A DNA stretch of 64,000 bases, from positions 170,632 through 234,631 of IMG/VR virus record IMGVR_UViG_3300029258_003221; one strand, written 5' to 3'. This DNA is from a virus. Positions 40,228 to 48,156 of this stretch are shown here, piece by piece. Both the position numbers and the translations under genes were made by a program. A model generated the notes under the pieces. That model was given only the letters and a program-made list of their open reading frames with translations, ran no database searches and had not been told where the DNA came from. Each line of letters opens with the position of its first letter. Position 1 is the stretch's first letter.

Positions 40228-40500
40228 TTAACCGGCCTTGCGTTTAAATTCTGCTGGCGAGATCAACTGATAGTTGAGGCCAACAGCTTTAGCCATTTTC
40301 CAGATAGTCATGTGTCTCGGATAACGAGTCTCACGTTTACCCAGTTTGGCCACAGTTGAATATGAGAGACCTGCTGCTTTTGCAAGTTCGCCCCATGTCC
40401 AATCTTTTACATCACAAGCTGCGATGAAGATTTCATCTGTCTTTTTGTGCAGGTCACGAAACTTTTTGTCCTGAACACTTCCAACAACTCGAAGAGTCAT
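40228..40500 (-). CDS. Cro/CI-type HTH regulator, 90 aa
   Basis: Residues 33-75 form an XRE/Cro-type helix-turn-helix: WTWGELAKAAGLSYSTVAKL is the scaffold plus recognition helix, then RHMTIWKMAKAVGLNY. It would bind DNA as a dimer and could repress its own promoter, which lies about 40 bp upstream. It is the first gene after the tRNA and its terminator. Confidence 0.8.
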   Translation of the reverse strand: MTLRVVGSVQDKKFRDLHKKTDEIFIAACDVKDWTWGELAKAAGLSYSTVAKLGKRETRYPRHMTIWKMAKAVGLNYQLISPAEFKRKAG

Positions 40501-40541
40501 GTCGTCTCCTTGGTAATCAAACGGACTTCACACCATCACAA

Positions 40542-40569
40542 ATAGTAACGATGCTTTTTTGATTGTGCA
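40542..40569 (-). promoter_or_regulatory. probable promoter of the HTH regulator gene
   Basis: TGCACA (40564-40569) and TACTAT (40542-40547) on the minus strand are 16 bp apart. This is a weaker relative of the TTTACA/TAGAAT family. It leaves a leader of about 35 nt. Confidence 0.5.
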
Positions 40570-40585
40570 ACCGAGTTTTGATAAA

Positions 40586-40653
40586 TGCTCGTGAGGGGAA
40601 TCGAACCCCTTGACTACACGAATTTAGAATTCGCTGTCTATCCATCCACGAGC
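40586..40653 (-). tRNA. tRNA-like gene, anticodon CTA (amber suppressor type), reduced D-arm
   Basis: The minus strand has a 7-bp acceptor stem GCTCGTG/CACGAGC, a T-arm AGGGG-TTCGATT-CCCCT and an anticodon stem GCGAA/TTCGT with loop TTCTAAA, so U33 is followed by CTA, which reads UAG. Only 12 nt lie between the acceptor and anticodon stems (normally about 19), so the D-arm cannot form normally. CCA is not encoded. Total 68 nt. It may be a minimal suppressor tRNA or a decayed one. The 5' end abuts a terminator (40654-40698). Confidence 0.7.
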
Positions 40654-40698
40654 TAAAACTCCCTGCCATCTCATCGTCCGTATAGAAATGGCAGGGAG
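40654..40698 (-). terminator. intrinsic terminator directly before the tRNA
   Basis: On the minus strand CTCCCTGCCAT ... ATGGCAGGGAG (11 bp) is followed by TTTTA, and the tRNA begins at the next base. It should end transcripts of the gene at 40713-41021, so the tRNA needs readthrough or its own promoter. Confidence 0.88.
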
Positions 40699-40712
40699 CG
40701 GGCCGAATGCCA

Positions 40713-41021
40713 TTAGTTTTCCAATACTTCGATCACCTCAGATCGAGAAAATTCGACAATGTCACAACAAGTAATATCCATTTCAAATCGAGGGATATTG
40801 TCCAAAATTCCACGCAGTTCTTCGTCGTTGTTTTCAGCTATGCTAGTGACAAGCACCCACATGTATTCACACTTACCACATTTCGTCGGAAACGAAAGTT
40901 TAACATGCTTACCGGCAAAGAAATCCAAAGATTGTTCAACAAAGCGAGGATCAGGTGGCCTTGTGCCTTCAGAGACAATTCCAATATTGAATGCTGGTTC
41001 AATCAAGGGAACCTCCTTCAA
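40713..41021 (-). CDS. hypothetical protein with CxxC, 102 aa
   Basis: An acidic protein; KCGKCEYMWV gives one CxxC and DITCCDIVEF a Cys pair later, together perhaps one zinc site. It overlaps the upstream gene by ATGA. No family recognised. Confidence 0.65.
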   Translation of the reverse strand: MKEVPLIEPAFNIGIVSEGTRPPDPRFVEQSLDFFAGKHVKLSFPTKCGKCEYMWVLVTSIAENNDEELRGILDNIPRFEMDITCCDIVEFSRSEVIEVLEN

Positions 41022-41779
41022 TCAATCAGGTGAGAACTGGCAATGCGACGACCACGAAGAAGAATGTCCACAAGGCGATCATCTCCCATTGCCCTAACAC
41101 GACTGATGATTTCTTCCAGATCACGTTCGATAGCAAGGTAGCCATCTGTATCTGATTCGTTGTGAATCAGTGATCGACCAGAAATTCGTTTGCTTTTACC
41201 AGCACCGGCTCTTGGCCCTGTATGCTGATTGGGATCAGGAGAATCCTTCATCTTTGAACGAACGCCCCTGACCAACTCAGGCTTCACCTCAAGACCATCC
41301 AATGCACAATATTCAATGATCTTTTTGGTTGAAAGATTCGGCTTTATTCGCATAGCACGCTCAACCATCGCTGACAGATTCAGCTTGCCGTTGTGTTCAG
41401 GAATTGGATCGTTTCCGTATCGCTTCCTGATTTGATTCTTGGCAAGATAGATCTCCTGCTTCTTCAACGGATTATTTGCATTCAGTTCACTCCAAATGCT
41501 GATCAATGTGTCATTGTCAGCATGAAGATTGTGAAGAACAAGATATCGAACCAACTTCGATTTGCTGTCTTTTCCTTTAGTCTTTCTCCCTGACTTGTTC
41601 AAAGAAGCTGCCGCACGATGCACGGTAGAAATATGAACTTTGTAAAACATAGCCAATTTTTGGCGACTGACTTCGGGAGTTTTCTTTAGGACATCCCGAA
41701 TCAACTGGGTTTTATTAGCACCCGGCTTTGCCTCTGGAAAGAAAAACCCAGTTTCATTGTCGTCTTTTGGGAAATGCAT
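41018..41779 (-). CDS. HTH-rich protein, 253 aa
   Basis: Residues 24-60 (TQLIRDVLKKTPEVSRQKLA, then HISTVHRAAASLNKSGRK) look like a helix-turn-helix of the replication or transposase type. A second similar unit is seen near 130-165 (LSAMVERAMRIKPNLSTKKI). The rest is basic and helical. A DNA-binding role is likely from this pattern only. Confidence 0.6.
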   Translation of the reverse strand: MHFPKDDNETGFFFPEAKPGANKTQLIRDVLKKTPEVSRQKLAMFYKVHISTVHRAAASLNKSGRKTKGKDSKSKLVRYLVLHNLHADNDTLISIWSELNANNPLKKQEIYLAKNQIRKRYGNDPIPEHNGKLNLSAMVERAMRIKPNLSTKKIIEYCALDGLEVKPELVRGVRSKMKDSPDPNQHTGPRAGAGKSKRISGRSLIHNESDTDGYLAIERDLEEIISRVRAMGDDRLVDILLRGRRIASSHLID

Positions 41780-41793
41780 TTAAACACCTTTCG

Positions 41794-41970
41794 TTACATG
41801 CACCATTGACTATTGGCGTAAAATGTAGGCGATTCAATCCAACAACAAGCTTCCTCTCCAAGAATCTTGCGTTGTTGATCAGTCAGGTTTATTTGGTCAT
41901 ATAAACCCTGTTTCCGAAGCTGCCTCTGTTCCTCTGTCAACAAAGACAGTGCCTGTTGCTTGTCGAACAA
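41794..41970 (-). CDS. hypothetical protein, 58 aa, TTG start
   Basis: The frame from TTG at 41970 has AGGAG seven bases upstream, in which TAG of the preceding gene forms part of TAGGAG. It reads FDKQQALSLLTEEQRQLRKQ, then TDQQRKILGEEACCW to a TAA at 41794. Helical, with a CC pair. No ATG exists in the frame before the last residue, so it is easily missed. Confidence 0.65.
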   Translation of the reverse strand: MFDKQQALSLLTEEQRQLRKQGLYDQINLTDQQRKILGEEACCWIESPTFYANSQWCM

Positions 41971-41981
41971 TCGACCAACTC

Positions 41982-42857
41982 CTAAGCAGCGACAGTCAGG
42001 AATTTCTTGACTGACTCTTCCATACGTGCAGCACGCTTTTCTGGCTCTTCGCCAATAGCGAACTCAAAGTTCTGACACACGATGGTGATTTTGACAAATC
42101 GCAGCAGGTTTCGCAACTGTTCGACATTCTCACAGTAGCTGCAAGCTCGCTCCATGAAACCGTCCTTGATTTTCAGGACTTTATCCATAACGAGCAACCC
42201 ACGCTCTTCATCTGTGATAGGAGGCAGACTGACATTCTTTCTGCCTTTAGCGGGACTGGCATTAAAGTAACCAAGCAGTTTTTTTGCAAGGCCCTTCTCT
42301 GTCTCATCTTTGCTGTAGTAAAGCTTGTCGAAGCTTTTGATGAGATTAAGCTGACTTTCAATGATGAACTCAGCATCGCTTTCATCACCAGATTCAGCAA
42401 CGATCTTTTCAGCAGTCTTCTGAGAAAGACCCACAAGATCACTGGTGAGAGCAGCAATCACCACACTTTCAGGTGTTTCATCTTCCTGAAGTTCATCAGG
42501 TTTAGGGATGAAAGACGCAAGAGCGTTAGTTCGAAATTTCACCATGAAGAGAAACGACATGTCTCTCACCACGGCAGAATCTTTTTGAACGACAATTCGA
42601 GGATTTGGTGGAAGCTGTTTGTCATTCCACATAGCCTGCGTCCATCTTTCAAAAAGCTTGTTGCCAACAACAGCTTTCTTTTGCTTGACCACAGGATCAA
42701 TGACTTCTGCCACTGCTGCCGAACTGATCAGATCCCTGACATCATCAATCAATTCTGTGTCTGGGTTCCAAACAGTCTCGTTCTTCTTTTTAACGTCTGA
42801 AGACTTCTTCTTTGTTGCTTTGGAAGCAACCTGTTGCAGCAAATCCGGCTTTGCCAT
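41982..42857 (-). CDS. hypothetical protein, 291 aa
   Basis: An acidic, mostly helical protein with a lysine-rich start (ASKATKKKSSDVKKKNE) and an acyl-carrier or death-domain-like middle of unknown family. It is the last long gene of the run that includes the Mpa-like ATPase but has its own promoter at 42903-42931. Ends in TAG. Confidence 0.65.
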   Translation of the reverse strand: MAKPDLLQQVASKATKKKSSDVKKKNETVWNPDTELIDDVRDLISSAAVAEVIDPVVKQKKAVVGNKLFERWTQAMWNDKQLPPNPRIVVQKDSAVVRDMSFLFMVKFRTNALASFIPKPDELQEDETPESVVIAALTSDLVGLSQKTAEKIVAESGDESDAEFIIESQLNLIKSFDKLYYSKDETEKGLAKKLLGYFNASPAKGRKNVSLPPITDEERGLLVMDKVLKIKDGFMERACSYCENVEQLRNLLRFVKITIVCQNFEFAIGEEPEKRAARMEESVKKFLTVAA

Positions 42858-42902
42858 TTTTCAACCCTCTTTCGTGAATGTTTGAAACTTGTTTACCCCA
42901 AC

Positions 42903-42931
42903 ATTCTACGGAAGATTTTTTGGGTTGTAAA
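42903..42931 (-). promoter_or_regulatory. promoter, GCTTTACA / TAGAAT family
   Basis: TTTACA (42926-42931) and TAGAAT (42903-42908) on the minus strand, 17 bp apart, CG next to the -10. It drives the gene at 42857 with a leader of about 39 nt. Confidence 0.8.
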
Positions 42932-42938
42932 GCAAATG

Positions 42939-43421
42939 TCAATTTTCAGACAAGAATTTTTGGTAATGATCCCAAACGCCCAAGTCTTTGATGAAGTGTT
43001 CGGCAAGATCCAAACTTTTCTTTGCTTCACTTTCGGGGACTTCTGTCTTTGGTGTTACATCCTTTTCTTTCTTGGGAGCAACCTCTTCGGTTGTTGTATT
43101 GGATGCAAAATCAAAGAGTTGATCAATTGCCAATTCCTGTCTGGCCAACATCAGTTTGGCTTTCAACATAACCGCTCTTTCCTGACACAGTTTACGTGTG
43201 TCAATGATGTCACGTTCACGTTGACGGAATTGATTTTTGATATCAAGCATCATGTCATAAGCTTCATGATCTTCAGGTGGCATTGGTGCCGACTTGATCA
43301 TTTCCATGAGATGATATTCTTGATTCCGACTGAGTTCCCAGTCGGTCAATGAATCAATGAGAGTTTCAATGTCTTCTCTTGAAAATGTAGATTCAAGCGA
43401 GGCCATCCTTGGTCCTTTCAA
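42939..43421 (-). CDS. coiled-coil protein, 160 aa
   Basis: Residues 55-105 form a basic and acidic helix (MMLDIKNQFRQRERDIIDTR ... KAKLMLARQELAIDQ). It starts 7 bp after the Mpa-like ATPase gene stop, so it is co-transcribed with it and may be an adaptor or substrate-binding partner; that is inference. The C-terminal part is acidic. Confidence 0.65.
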   Translation of the reverse strand: MKGPRMASLESTFSREDIETLIDSLTDWELSRNQEYHLMEMIKSAPMPPEDHEAYDMMLDIKNQFRQRERDIIDTRKLCQERAVMLKAKLMLARQELAIDQLFDFASNTTTEEVAPKKEKDVTPKTEVPESEAKKSLDLAEHFIKDLGVWDHYQKFLSEN

Positions 43422-43427
43422 AAATAT

Positions 43428-45128
43428 TTAAGCAGCACCGAAACAACGAGTCACAGTCATGTCTTTAGACTGCAAATGGTGCTTTTCTGCAAAGTCATGT
43501 AGGTCGTAAGCGTGATTCAGTCCCTCCTGCTCTTTGTAGGCTTCCTGAACAGCTTGTCGGAAGTCCATGATGTCCACACCAGTTGATGTGCCTTCAAGAA
43601 CATCCCGTTTCAAAGCAATCATCTTGGCACTTTCTGAAATCTGCTTCAGCATAGCACCATTGATCGTATCGGCAAATGAGAAGTCATGTTCATTGTTGAT
43701 ACGATACAACAATCGACTTCTACTAAAGATATCAGCAACTGTTACTGCTAATACCTGCTTCTTATCACCTTTGAACGGTGTATTAGAAGTATGAATCGCC
43801 ATTATGTCAAGAGCAGCATCTTCATCAGGACGATCAATTTTGATGTGATGAGAAATTCTTTCAGCACGAATCACTGCCGGGTCCAAAATATCGATTCTAT
43901 TCGTCATCAAAATGACAATTGGATTTTCTTTTGTTTGCTCTTCGTCCACGCCATCCATCTCACCCAAAAACATGGGGACCAATGTGTCGGCAATATCACT
44001 GGAACGACGTGTACCACGTTGTGGCATAATTGCATCAGCTTCATCAATGGCCAACAAAGCTGGATAACCATGTTGCCTGTAATGTTCACGTCCTCTGGCA
44101 AACAATCCACGAATTTCACCTTCAGAATTCCCCACATACATGTCAAGGATTTCCGGGCCTTTGACAAACAGATAACCTGTATCGATCACCTCTTTGCCAT
44201 GCACTTCAGCAATCAACCAAGCACAAAGACGAGCCAATAAAGTTTTTCCACAACCCGGTGGCCCATGCAAAACTGCACCTTTGGGTCTGCTCATCCCATA
44301 ATGTTCAAAAAGCTCAGGCTGAGAATAAGGCAACTCCAAAAACTCTCTGATCATTTCTTTTGGACGTTCCAGCCCACCAATACTGTCCCAATTGATGTTT
44401 GACTGATGGCCAAGCGTATATCTTTTTCGATTGTCTTTATTGAGCTTTTTGACAACCATCAAATAACCAGAGTCAACAGCTATTTTATCTCCATCTTTCA
44501 GTTCAATACCTTGTGGATTATACACAAGGTAGCGTTCACCTTTGTTGTTTATTTCGACACACTGATCAACCACGCCTTCAACAGTGCATATGGGACCACT
44601 GTTGAGATCATATTCAGCATGACCCACAATTTGGTTTTTTTCGTTTACTTTAACGAAATCACCGGGAGACAGGTCATAAGCAGGATGTTCCAACTCCCAA
44701 AGTTTCCCATCAACAATAGCAACAACAAACCGCCCATCTGATTTTTCTGCTAGATGAATTTGCTGAGGCTCATTGAGACCTATGCTGTATTGACCTGAGC
44801 CATCTTCAAAAGCAACAGTGGCTATTCCATCATTAACCTCTGTAATAGAACCAACTTTTTTGTAGTTGGGAGCTTCCTCATCGATAACCATCACTCGATC
44901 ATCTGGTTGGAAGGCAGTAACATCTACTTTGTTGTGAACAGTATGAACAACAGCGTAGCGATAAGGAACAGAACCCAATTGTTGGATAACTTCATGTTGT
45001 TCAATTAGCTTATCTTGCTGTTCCTTCAAAATAGCTCTTAAAGAGGCGACTTCTTCATTATGACGCCTTCGTTCGCTGGAGAGCTTTCTCTGTACTTCAC
45101 GTTCAATATGTTGCTGTTGTTCGTCCAT
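43428..45128 (-). CDS. ARC/Mpa-like proteasomal AAA ATPase
   Basis: A 566-aa protein laid out as the proteasomal ATPase ARC/Mpa: an N-terminal coiled coil (residues 1-50), two OB-like beta domains (about 55-235) and one AAA module. Walker A is GPPGCGKT (289-296) and Walker B ALLAIDEAD (357-365). The pore loop lies in YLFVKGPEILDMYVG, and an arginine-rich sensor region follows. ARC/Mpa unfolds proteins for the 20S proteasome. The C-terminus ends CFGAA without the hydrophobic-Tyr-X gate-opening motif, and no proteasome gene is in view, so it may be a stand-alone unfoldase or use another protease. Confidence 0.85.
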   Translation of the reverse strand: MDEQQQHIEREVQRKLSSERRRHNEEVASLRAILKEQQDKLIEQHEVIQQLGSVPYRYAVVHTVHNKVDVTAFQPDDRVMVIDEEAPNYKKVGSITEVNDGIATVAFEDGSGQYSIGLNEPQQIHLAEKSDGRFVVAIVDGKLWELEHPAYDLSPGDFVKVNEKNQIVGHAEYDLNSGPICTVEGVVDQCVEINNKGERYLVYNPQGIELKDGDKIAVDSGYLMVVKKLNKDNRKRYTLGHQSNINWDSIGGLERPKEMIREFLELPYSQPELFEHYGMSRPKGAVLHGPPGCGKTLLARLCAWLIAEVHGKEVIDTGYLFVKGPEILDMYVGNSEGEIRGLFARGREHYRQHGYPALLAIDEADAIMPQRGTRRSSDIADTLVPMFLGEMDGVDEEQTKENPIVILMTNRIDILDPAVIRAERISHHIKIDRPDEDAALDIMAIHTSNTPFKGDKKQVLAVTVADIFSRSRLLYRINNEHDFSFADTINGAMLKQISESAKMIALKRDVLEGTSTGVDIMDFRQAVQEAYKEQEGLNHAYDLHDFAEKHHLQSKDMTVTRCFGAA

Positions 45129-45169
45129 CCTTGGACTCCTTTAGAGAGTGGACTTTATTAGACAACAGC

Positions 45170-45198
45170 ACTCTAAGTTTGATACTTAAAAAGGTCAA
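45170..45198 (-). promoter_or_regulatory. probable promoter of the Mpa-like ATPase gene
   Basis: On the minus strand TTGACC (45193-45198) and TAGAGT (45170-45175) are 17 bp apart. It lies just after the terminator of the preceding gene, the only place a promoter for the ATPase could be. Leader about 40 nt. Confidence 0.55.
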
Positions 45199-45212
45199 GA
45201 TGAATCTTAGAA

Positions 45213-45249
45213 CAAAAAAAGGGAATAGGCCAAAAACCTATTCCCTTTT
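45213..45249 (-). terminator. intrinsic terminator
   Basis: GGGAATAGG-loop-CCTATTCCC on the minus strand, followed by TTTTTTTG. It ends the transcript of 45266-46000. Confidence 0.93.
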
Positions 45250-45265
45250 GAAAACTCATTGAAAT

Positions 45266-46000
45266 TTACGGCTCGGTGATTTTTACACCATTGTCCGTAT
45301 TTTCAATATTGAATGAATCACCAGTCATATTGGCTTCATGGAGAGTCCTACGAGCAAGTCGAAGATCACCATTTCTTTCAATCTTTCGCTGATCAATAGA
45401 AAGGTAACCCTGAAGCCCACTTGTGATGTTTGTCAGCAGGATTTCACCGTCGTTGATCACAACATTGACAGTGTCATTTGGCTCAATTTCAGCTTCACGC
45501 AGAAATTGCGTTCGGATGAACAAACCACCTCGGCAATTGGTCTTATAGGTGCCATCATCCTGCTCACCGCCAACATCATCTGCATCGTCATCAGAACCAA
45601 GCGGGCTGCTACCGCTGATTCCTGCTGGTGCAGACGTACAAACTGTCGGTGAGGAAGTTTGAGCTGCGACAGGTGATGAAGTTGATTGACCTTTGGAGTA
45701 TGAATCGGCCATTGGCTCATACTGTGAAAGATCATAGCCATTTGGGTGATAAACAAGGACTTGCGTGCCATTATGCAGCGAAGTCAGTGTTTTGTCCCAA
45801 TCACCGAAATCATCACAAAGTTCAATGAGACTGGGAATTTCATGAATCCCCTGACGATTGGGACCATGACGCATTTGAACACCTTCCCGACGACGAGTCT
45901 CAACAGTGAGATCGTAACCACTGAAAGGTCTGCCCTGCTCAACAAAGGCATCGATTGTTTTTTCGTACAAAGCTTCAATATTTGAATCTAAACGGCACAT
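45266..46000 (-). CDS. hypothetical protein, possible AbrB-like C-terminus
   Basis: A 244-aa protein. A Ser/Thr/Ala-rich linker (about residues 100-140) and an acidic DDDADDVGGEQDD patch join an N-terminal domain to a C-terminal one. The C-terminal part reads GGLFIRTQFLREAEIEPNDT, then VVINDGEILL, the swapped-hairpin pattern of AbrB/SpoVT DNA-binding domains. It has its own promoter and terminator. The call is tentative. Confidence 0.6.
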   Translation of the reverse strand: MCRLDSNIEALYEKTIDAFVEQGRPFSGYDLTVETRRREGVQMRHGPNRQGIHEIPSLIELCDDFGDWDKTLTSLHNGTQVLVYHPNGYDLSQYEPMADSYSKGQSTSSPVAAQTSSPTVCTSAPAGISGSSPLGSDDDADDVGGEQDDGTYKTNCRGGLFIRTQFLREAEIEPNDTVNVVINDGEILLTNITSGLQGYLSIDQRKIERNGDLRLARRTLHEANMTGDSFNIENTDNGVKITEP

Positions 46001-46066
46001 TTGGTTTCCTCCATTAGAGTTTCTTTGTTATCGACAAGAGCAGGCAATTTCTGTAGGACTTCTTAC

Positions 46067-46095
46067 ATTCTACGACCAAAAAATTAAATTGTAAA
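46067..46095 (-). promoter_or_regulatory. promoter, GCTTTACA / TAGAAT family
   Basis: TTTACA (46090-46095) and TAGAAT (46067-46072), 17 bp apart on the minus strand, with CG beside the -10. Leader of about 60 nt to the ATG at 46000. The -35 region overlaps the tail of the upstream gene's intergenic space. Confidence 0.8.
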
Positions 46096-46106
46096 GCAAC
46101 ATAGAT

Positions 46107-46379
46107 TCATTTAGATGATTCTACAACAAACTGGAGAGCATCTAACGCCTTTTGTTTGTTGCCTTCACAAACCTCAATTAACCGTTCTGCCGCTTTAATT
46201 CGTCGATTATGGGGCGTTGCACCCACCCCTCTCATTTTACTCCAAGCAACCTGAAAAGCTCGTTTACGTCCTATAAACTGAGGGTATGTTTGCACAAGGC
46301 AATTCCAAGCATCATTGGCATGAATAATTGATTTGTCTTTAAGGATATTTCTCAACCCTTCAGCAACACTCTTTGCCAT
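46107..46379 (-). CDS. hypothetical protein, 90 aa
   Basis: Start MAKSVAEGLRNILK (46379, TGATG overlap with the Nudix gene). A basic, helical protein (RRIKAAERLIEVCEGNKQKA) that could bind nucleic acid. No family recognised. Confidence 0.6.
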   Translation of the reverse strand: MAKSVAEGLRNILKDKSIIHANDAWNCLVQTYPQFIGRKRAFQVAWSKMRGVGATPHNRRIKAAERLIEVCEGNKQKALDALQFVVESSK

Positions 46380-46927
46380 CACTGAATCCAATTCATTTGA
46401 TTCACTAAATCATCAAGTTCCATACCAGCAGTTGCTTTGAAGTTATTCTGACGAAAAGCCTCAAAACCGCTATTTGGACCATAGTTCATGATATGAACAA
46501 GCACACTCCCCGAATTCTCTGAATCAATGTGTTCGCCGGTCAAAGAACACATGCGAATTCTCTTGAGTTCTTCGTATGGAACATGAATCCCAAAACAATG
46601 CTGACACATCTTACGCTCTTTGGTGCTGTAAGAGCCAACAAGATGCACTTTGTCGATAAGGTGCTGAATGTTATAATTGACTTCCTCTTGCACTTCCCGC
46701 ACCAAAGCTTCCCGCAAAGTCTCTTCCCCATCGACTTTGCCACCGGGAAAACCAAACGTGCCATCCCACCGCAACTGCATCATCACCGTGGGAATAACTG
46801 TATTTCGGTGGTTCTCAGAAACATCTTTGTAGTTCCTGTAAGGTTTGCCATCTTCTGCATAGAAGGCTGCAAAGACACAATGAAATGCACCGGGAACCAT
46901 TTCTTCATTGCCAATCCTTATGTACAT
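46379..46927 (-). CDS. Nudix hydrolase
   Basis: A 182-aa protein with a complete Nudix box: G63, E69, R77-E78-V79 and E81-E82 fit Gx5Ex7REUxEExGU. Upstream FGFPGGKVDG is typical. The family cleaves nucleoside diphosphates linked to X, such as ADP-ribose, NADH or RNA caps. In T4-like phages Nudix proteins act on ADP-ribose and on 5' RNA ends, so it may belong with the PARP and macro proteins. The substrate cannot be read from the sequence. Confidence 0.88.
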   Translation of the reverse strand: MYIRIGNEEMVPGAFHCVFAAFYAEDGKPYRNYKDVSENHRNTVIPTVMMQLRWDGTFGFPGGKVDGEETLREALVREVQEEVNYNIQHLIDKVHLVGSYSTKERKMCQHCFGIHVPYEELKRIRMCSLTGEHIDSENSGSVLVHIMNYGPNSGFEAFRQNNFKATAGMELDDLVNQMNWIQ

Positions 46928-47289
46928 CAGAAATTTGCTCCGCTACGGTGAAGTTTGTCGTAGAGATCGTTCCAGTCAATTTTATGAAACCGCTCCAAAT
47001 GATCGACAACACCATCACCCAATTTTTCCATATCGGGCATTTCACCATTGCGAATTCGATAAGCAGGTGTAGCCACAAGGCTGCAAACTTCAGCAAGTGC
47101 CGTTTGCTGATAAGAAGACAGGATCAATTGTCCAGCCAGAGCCATTTTGATCTCACGAGCAAAAGCGTTCAACACAGCCATTGCCGTGCGGAGTTCTTGT
47201 GCCTCCATCTCACCTGCATGAAGCAAGACCTCCTGCTCATTGGTCCATCGTTCAATGACTTTGTCGATCTCAGTTATGTCTTTTGACAT
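46927..47289 (-). CDS. hypothetical protein, 120 aa
   Basis: A helical protein with Ala-rich segments (ELRTAMAVLNAFAREIKMAL) and no recognised domain. Its stop overlaps the Nudix start by 1 bp. The 72-bp space upstream holds a GTTTTTAGTTA/TAACTAAAAAAC inverted repeat. Confidence 0.65.
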   Translation of the reverse strand: MSKDITEIDKVIERWTNEQEVLLHAGEMEAQELRTAMAVLNAFAREIKMALAGQLILSSYQQTALAEVCSLVATPAYRIRNGEMPDMEKLGDGVVDHLERFHKIDWNDLYDKLHRSGANF

Positions 47290-47361
47290 CGAAGCACCTG
47301 TAGAAAAGATTGACGGGGTGTTGGGGTTTTTTAGTTACACAAGCGAAGCAGCAACCCCTAA

Positions 47362-47757
47362 CTAAAAACTACTCTGATTAGTCAAACCCGCCAATCTCAA
47401 AGTTTCATTGATTTGAAAAAAGCTGTTTCTGAAATTGATTGACTCTATGGGAAATGCCAACTCTCTCAAATCGATACCGACTGTTTTCTTATCTTGTGAG
47501 ATTGACACTTTCCGAAAAACAAGATGCAACTCAGTTTCCTGTGGCAAACAGGCCACAACTCCACGAGGTGGTTTTTTGAGAAAACCTAAGAACAATCCAC
47601 GAAATGTCACAGTCTTTGAATCATCAAAACCAAACTGTTCTCTAAACCATGGGATGATCGTATTCTCTTCGTTGACAACTTCAAACTCAGCCCACTTGTT
47701 GATGTACTTCTTATAATGACCATATAGCCAACCAAGAGATGGAGCATTAAAAGTCAT
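47362..47757 (-). CDS. hypothetical protein, 131 aa
   Basis: A beta-rich protein (KTVTFRGLFLGFLKKPPRGV; ETELHLVFRKVSIS). It ends in TAG within the inverted repeat. ATGA overlap at its start. Function unknown. Confidence 0.6.
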   Translation of the reverse strand: MTFNAPSLGWLYGHYKKYINKWAEFEVVNEENTIIPWFREQFGFDDSKTVTFRGLFLGFLKKPPRGVVACLPQETELHLVFRKVSISQDKKTVGIDLRELAFPIESINFRNSFFQINETLRLAGLTNQSSF

Positions 47758-47978
47758 TCGGCGTTTAACTTTCTACTTGTCCAATCATGGAGCCAAAAGG
47801 TAAATCGATGAGGAAATAGACCAATACACATGTGTGCAAAACAGTTGTGAAACAACCACCAACAGTGGTGTTGGATCAGTGGAAACCGTTTCCCTTTGGC
47901 TCTGAATTTGTCGATACGTTTGTAGAAACGGCCCCAACTGCCGAGTTCTTCCGCTTCTTCTTCCTCAAACCCAAACAT
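47754..47978 (-). CDS. hypothetical protein rich in His and Trp, 74 aa
   Basis: The C-terminal part (HHCWWLFHNCFAHMCIGLFP and HDWTSRKL) resembles a short motif, WxxHNxxAHpLxG ... HDxTxxxL, found in many phage hypothetical proteins from memory. The His and Cys residues suggest metal binding. Overlaps the upstream zinc-ribbon gene by 14 bp. Confidence 0.65.
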   Translation of the reverse strand: MFGFEEEEAEELGSWGRFYKRIDKFRAKGKRFPLIQHHCWWLFHNCFAHMCIGLFPHRFTFWLHDWTSRKLNAE

Positions 47979-48153
47979 TGATTTTTCCCTTCACCGATTT
48001 TCCTGATTGCAATCGACTTTCGAGTCGCTTGACAACACAAGTGCCACAAAGTGGACCACCATCTGATGTTTTGATTCTATTCCATGTCTCATCAGAAACA
48101 ACAACGCTGACTTTGTAAGTCTTGCCACAGTTCTCGCATCGATGATCACTCAT
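47965..48153 (-). CDS. zinc-ribbon protein, 62 aa
   Basis: ATG at 48153. CENCGKTYKVSV and LCGTCVVKRL give two CxxC pairs about 30 residues apart, a clear zinc ribbon. It sits 3 bp after the PARP stop and is co-transcribed with it. Nucleic-acid or protein binding is possible. Confidence 0.7.
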   Translation of the reverse strand: MSDHRCENCGKTYKVSVVVSDETWNRIKTSDGGPLCGTCVVKRLESRLQSGKSVKGKINVWV

Positions 48154-48156
48154 CAA

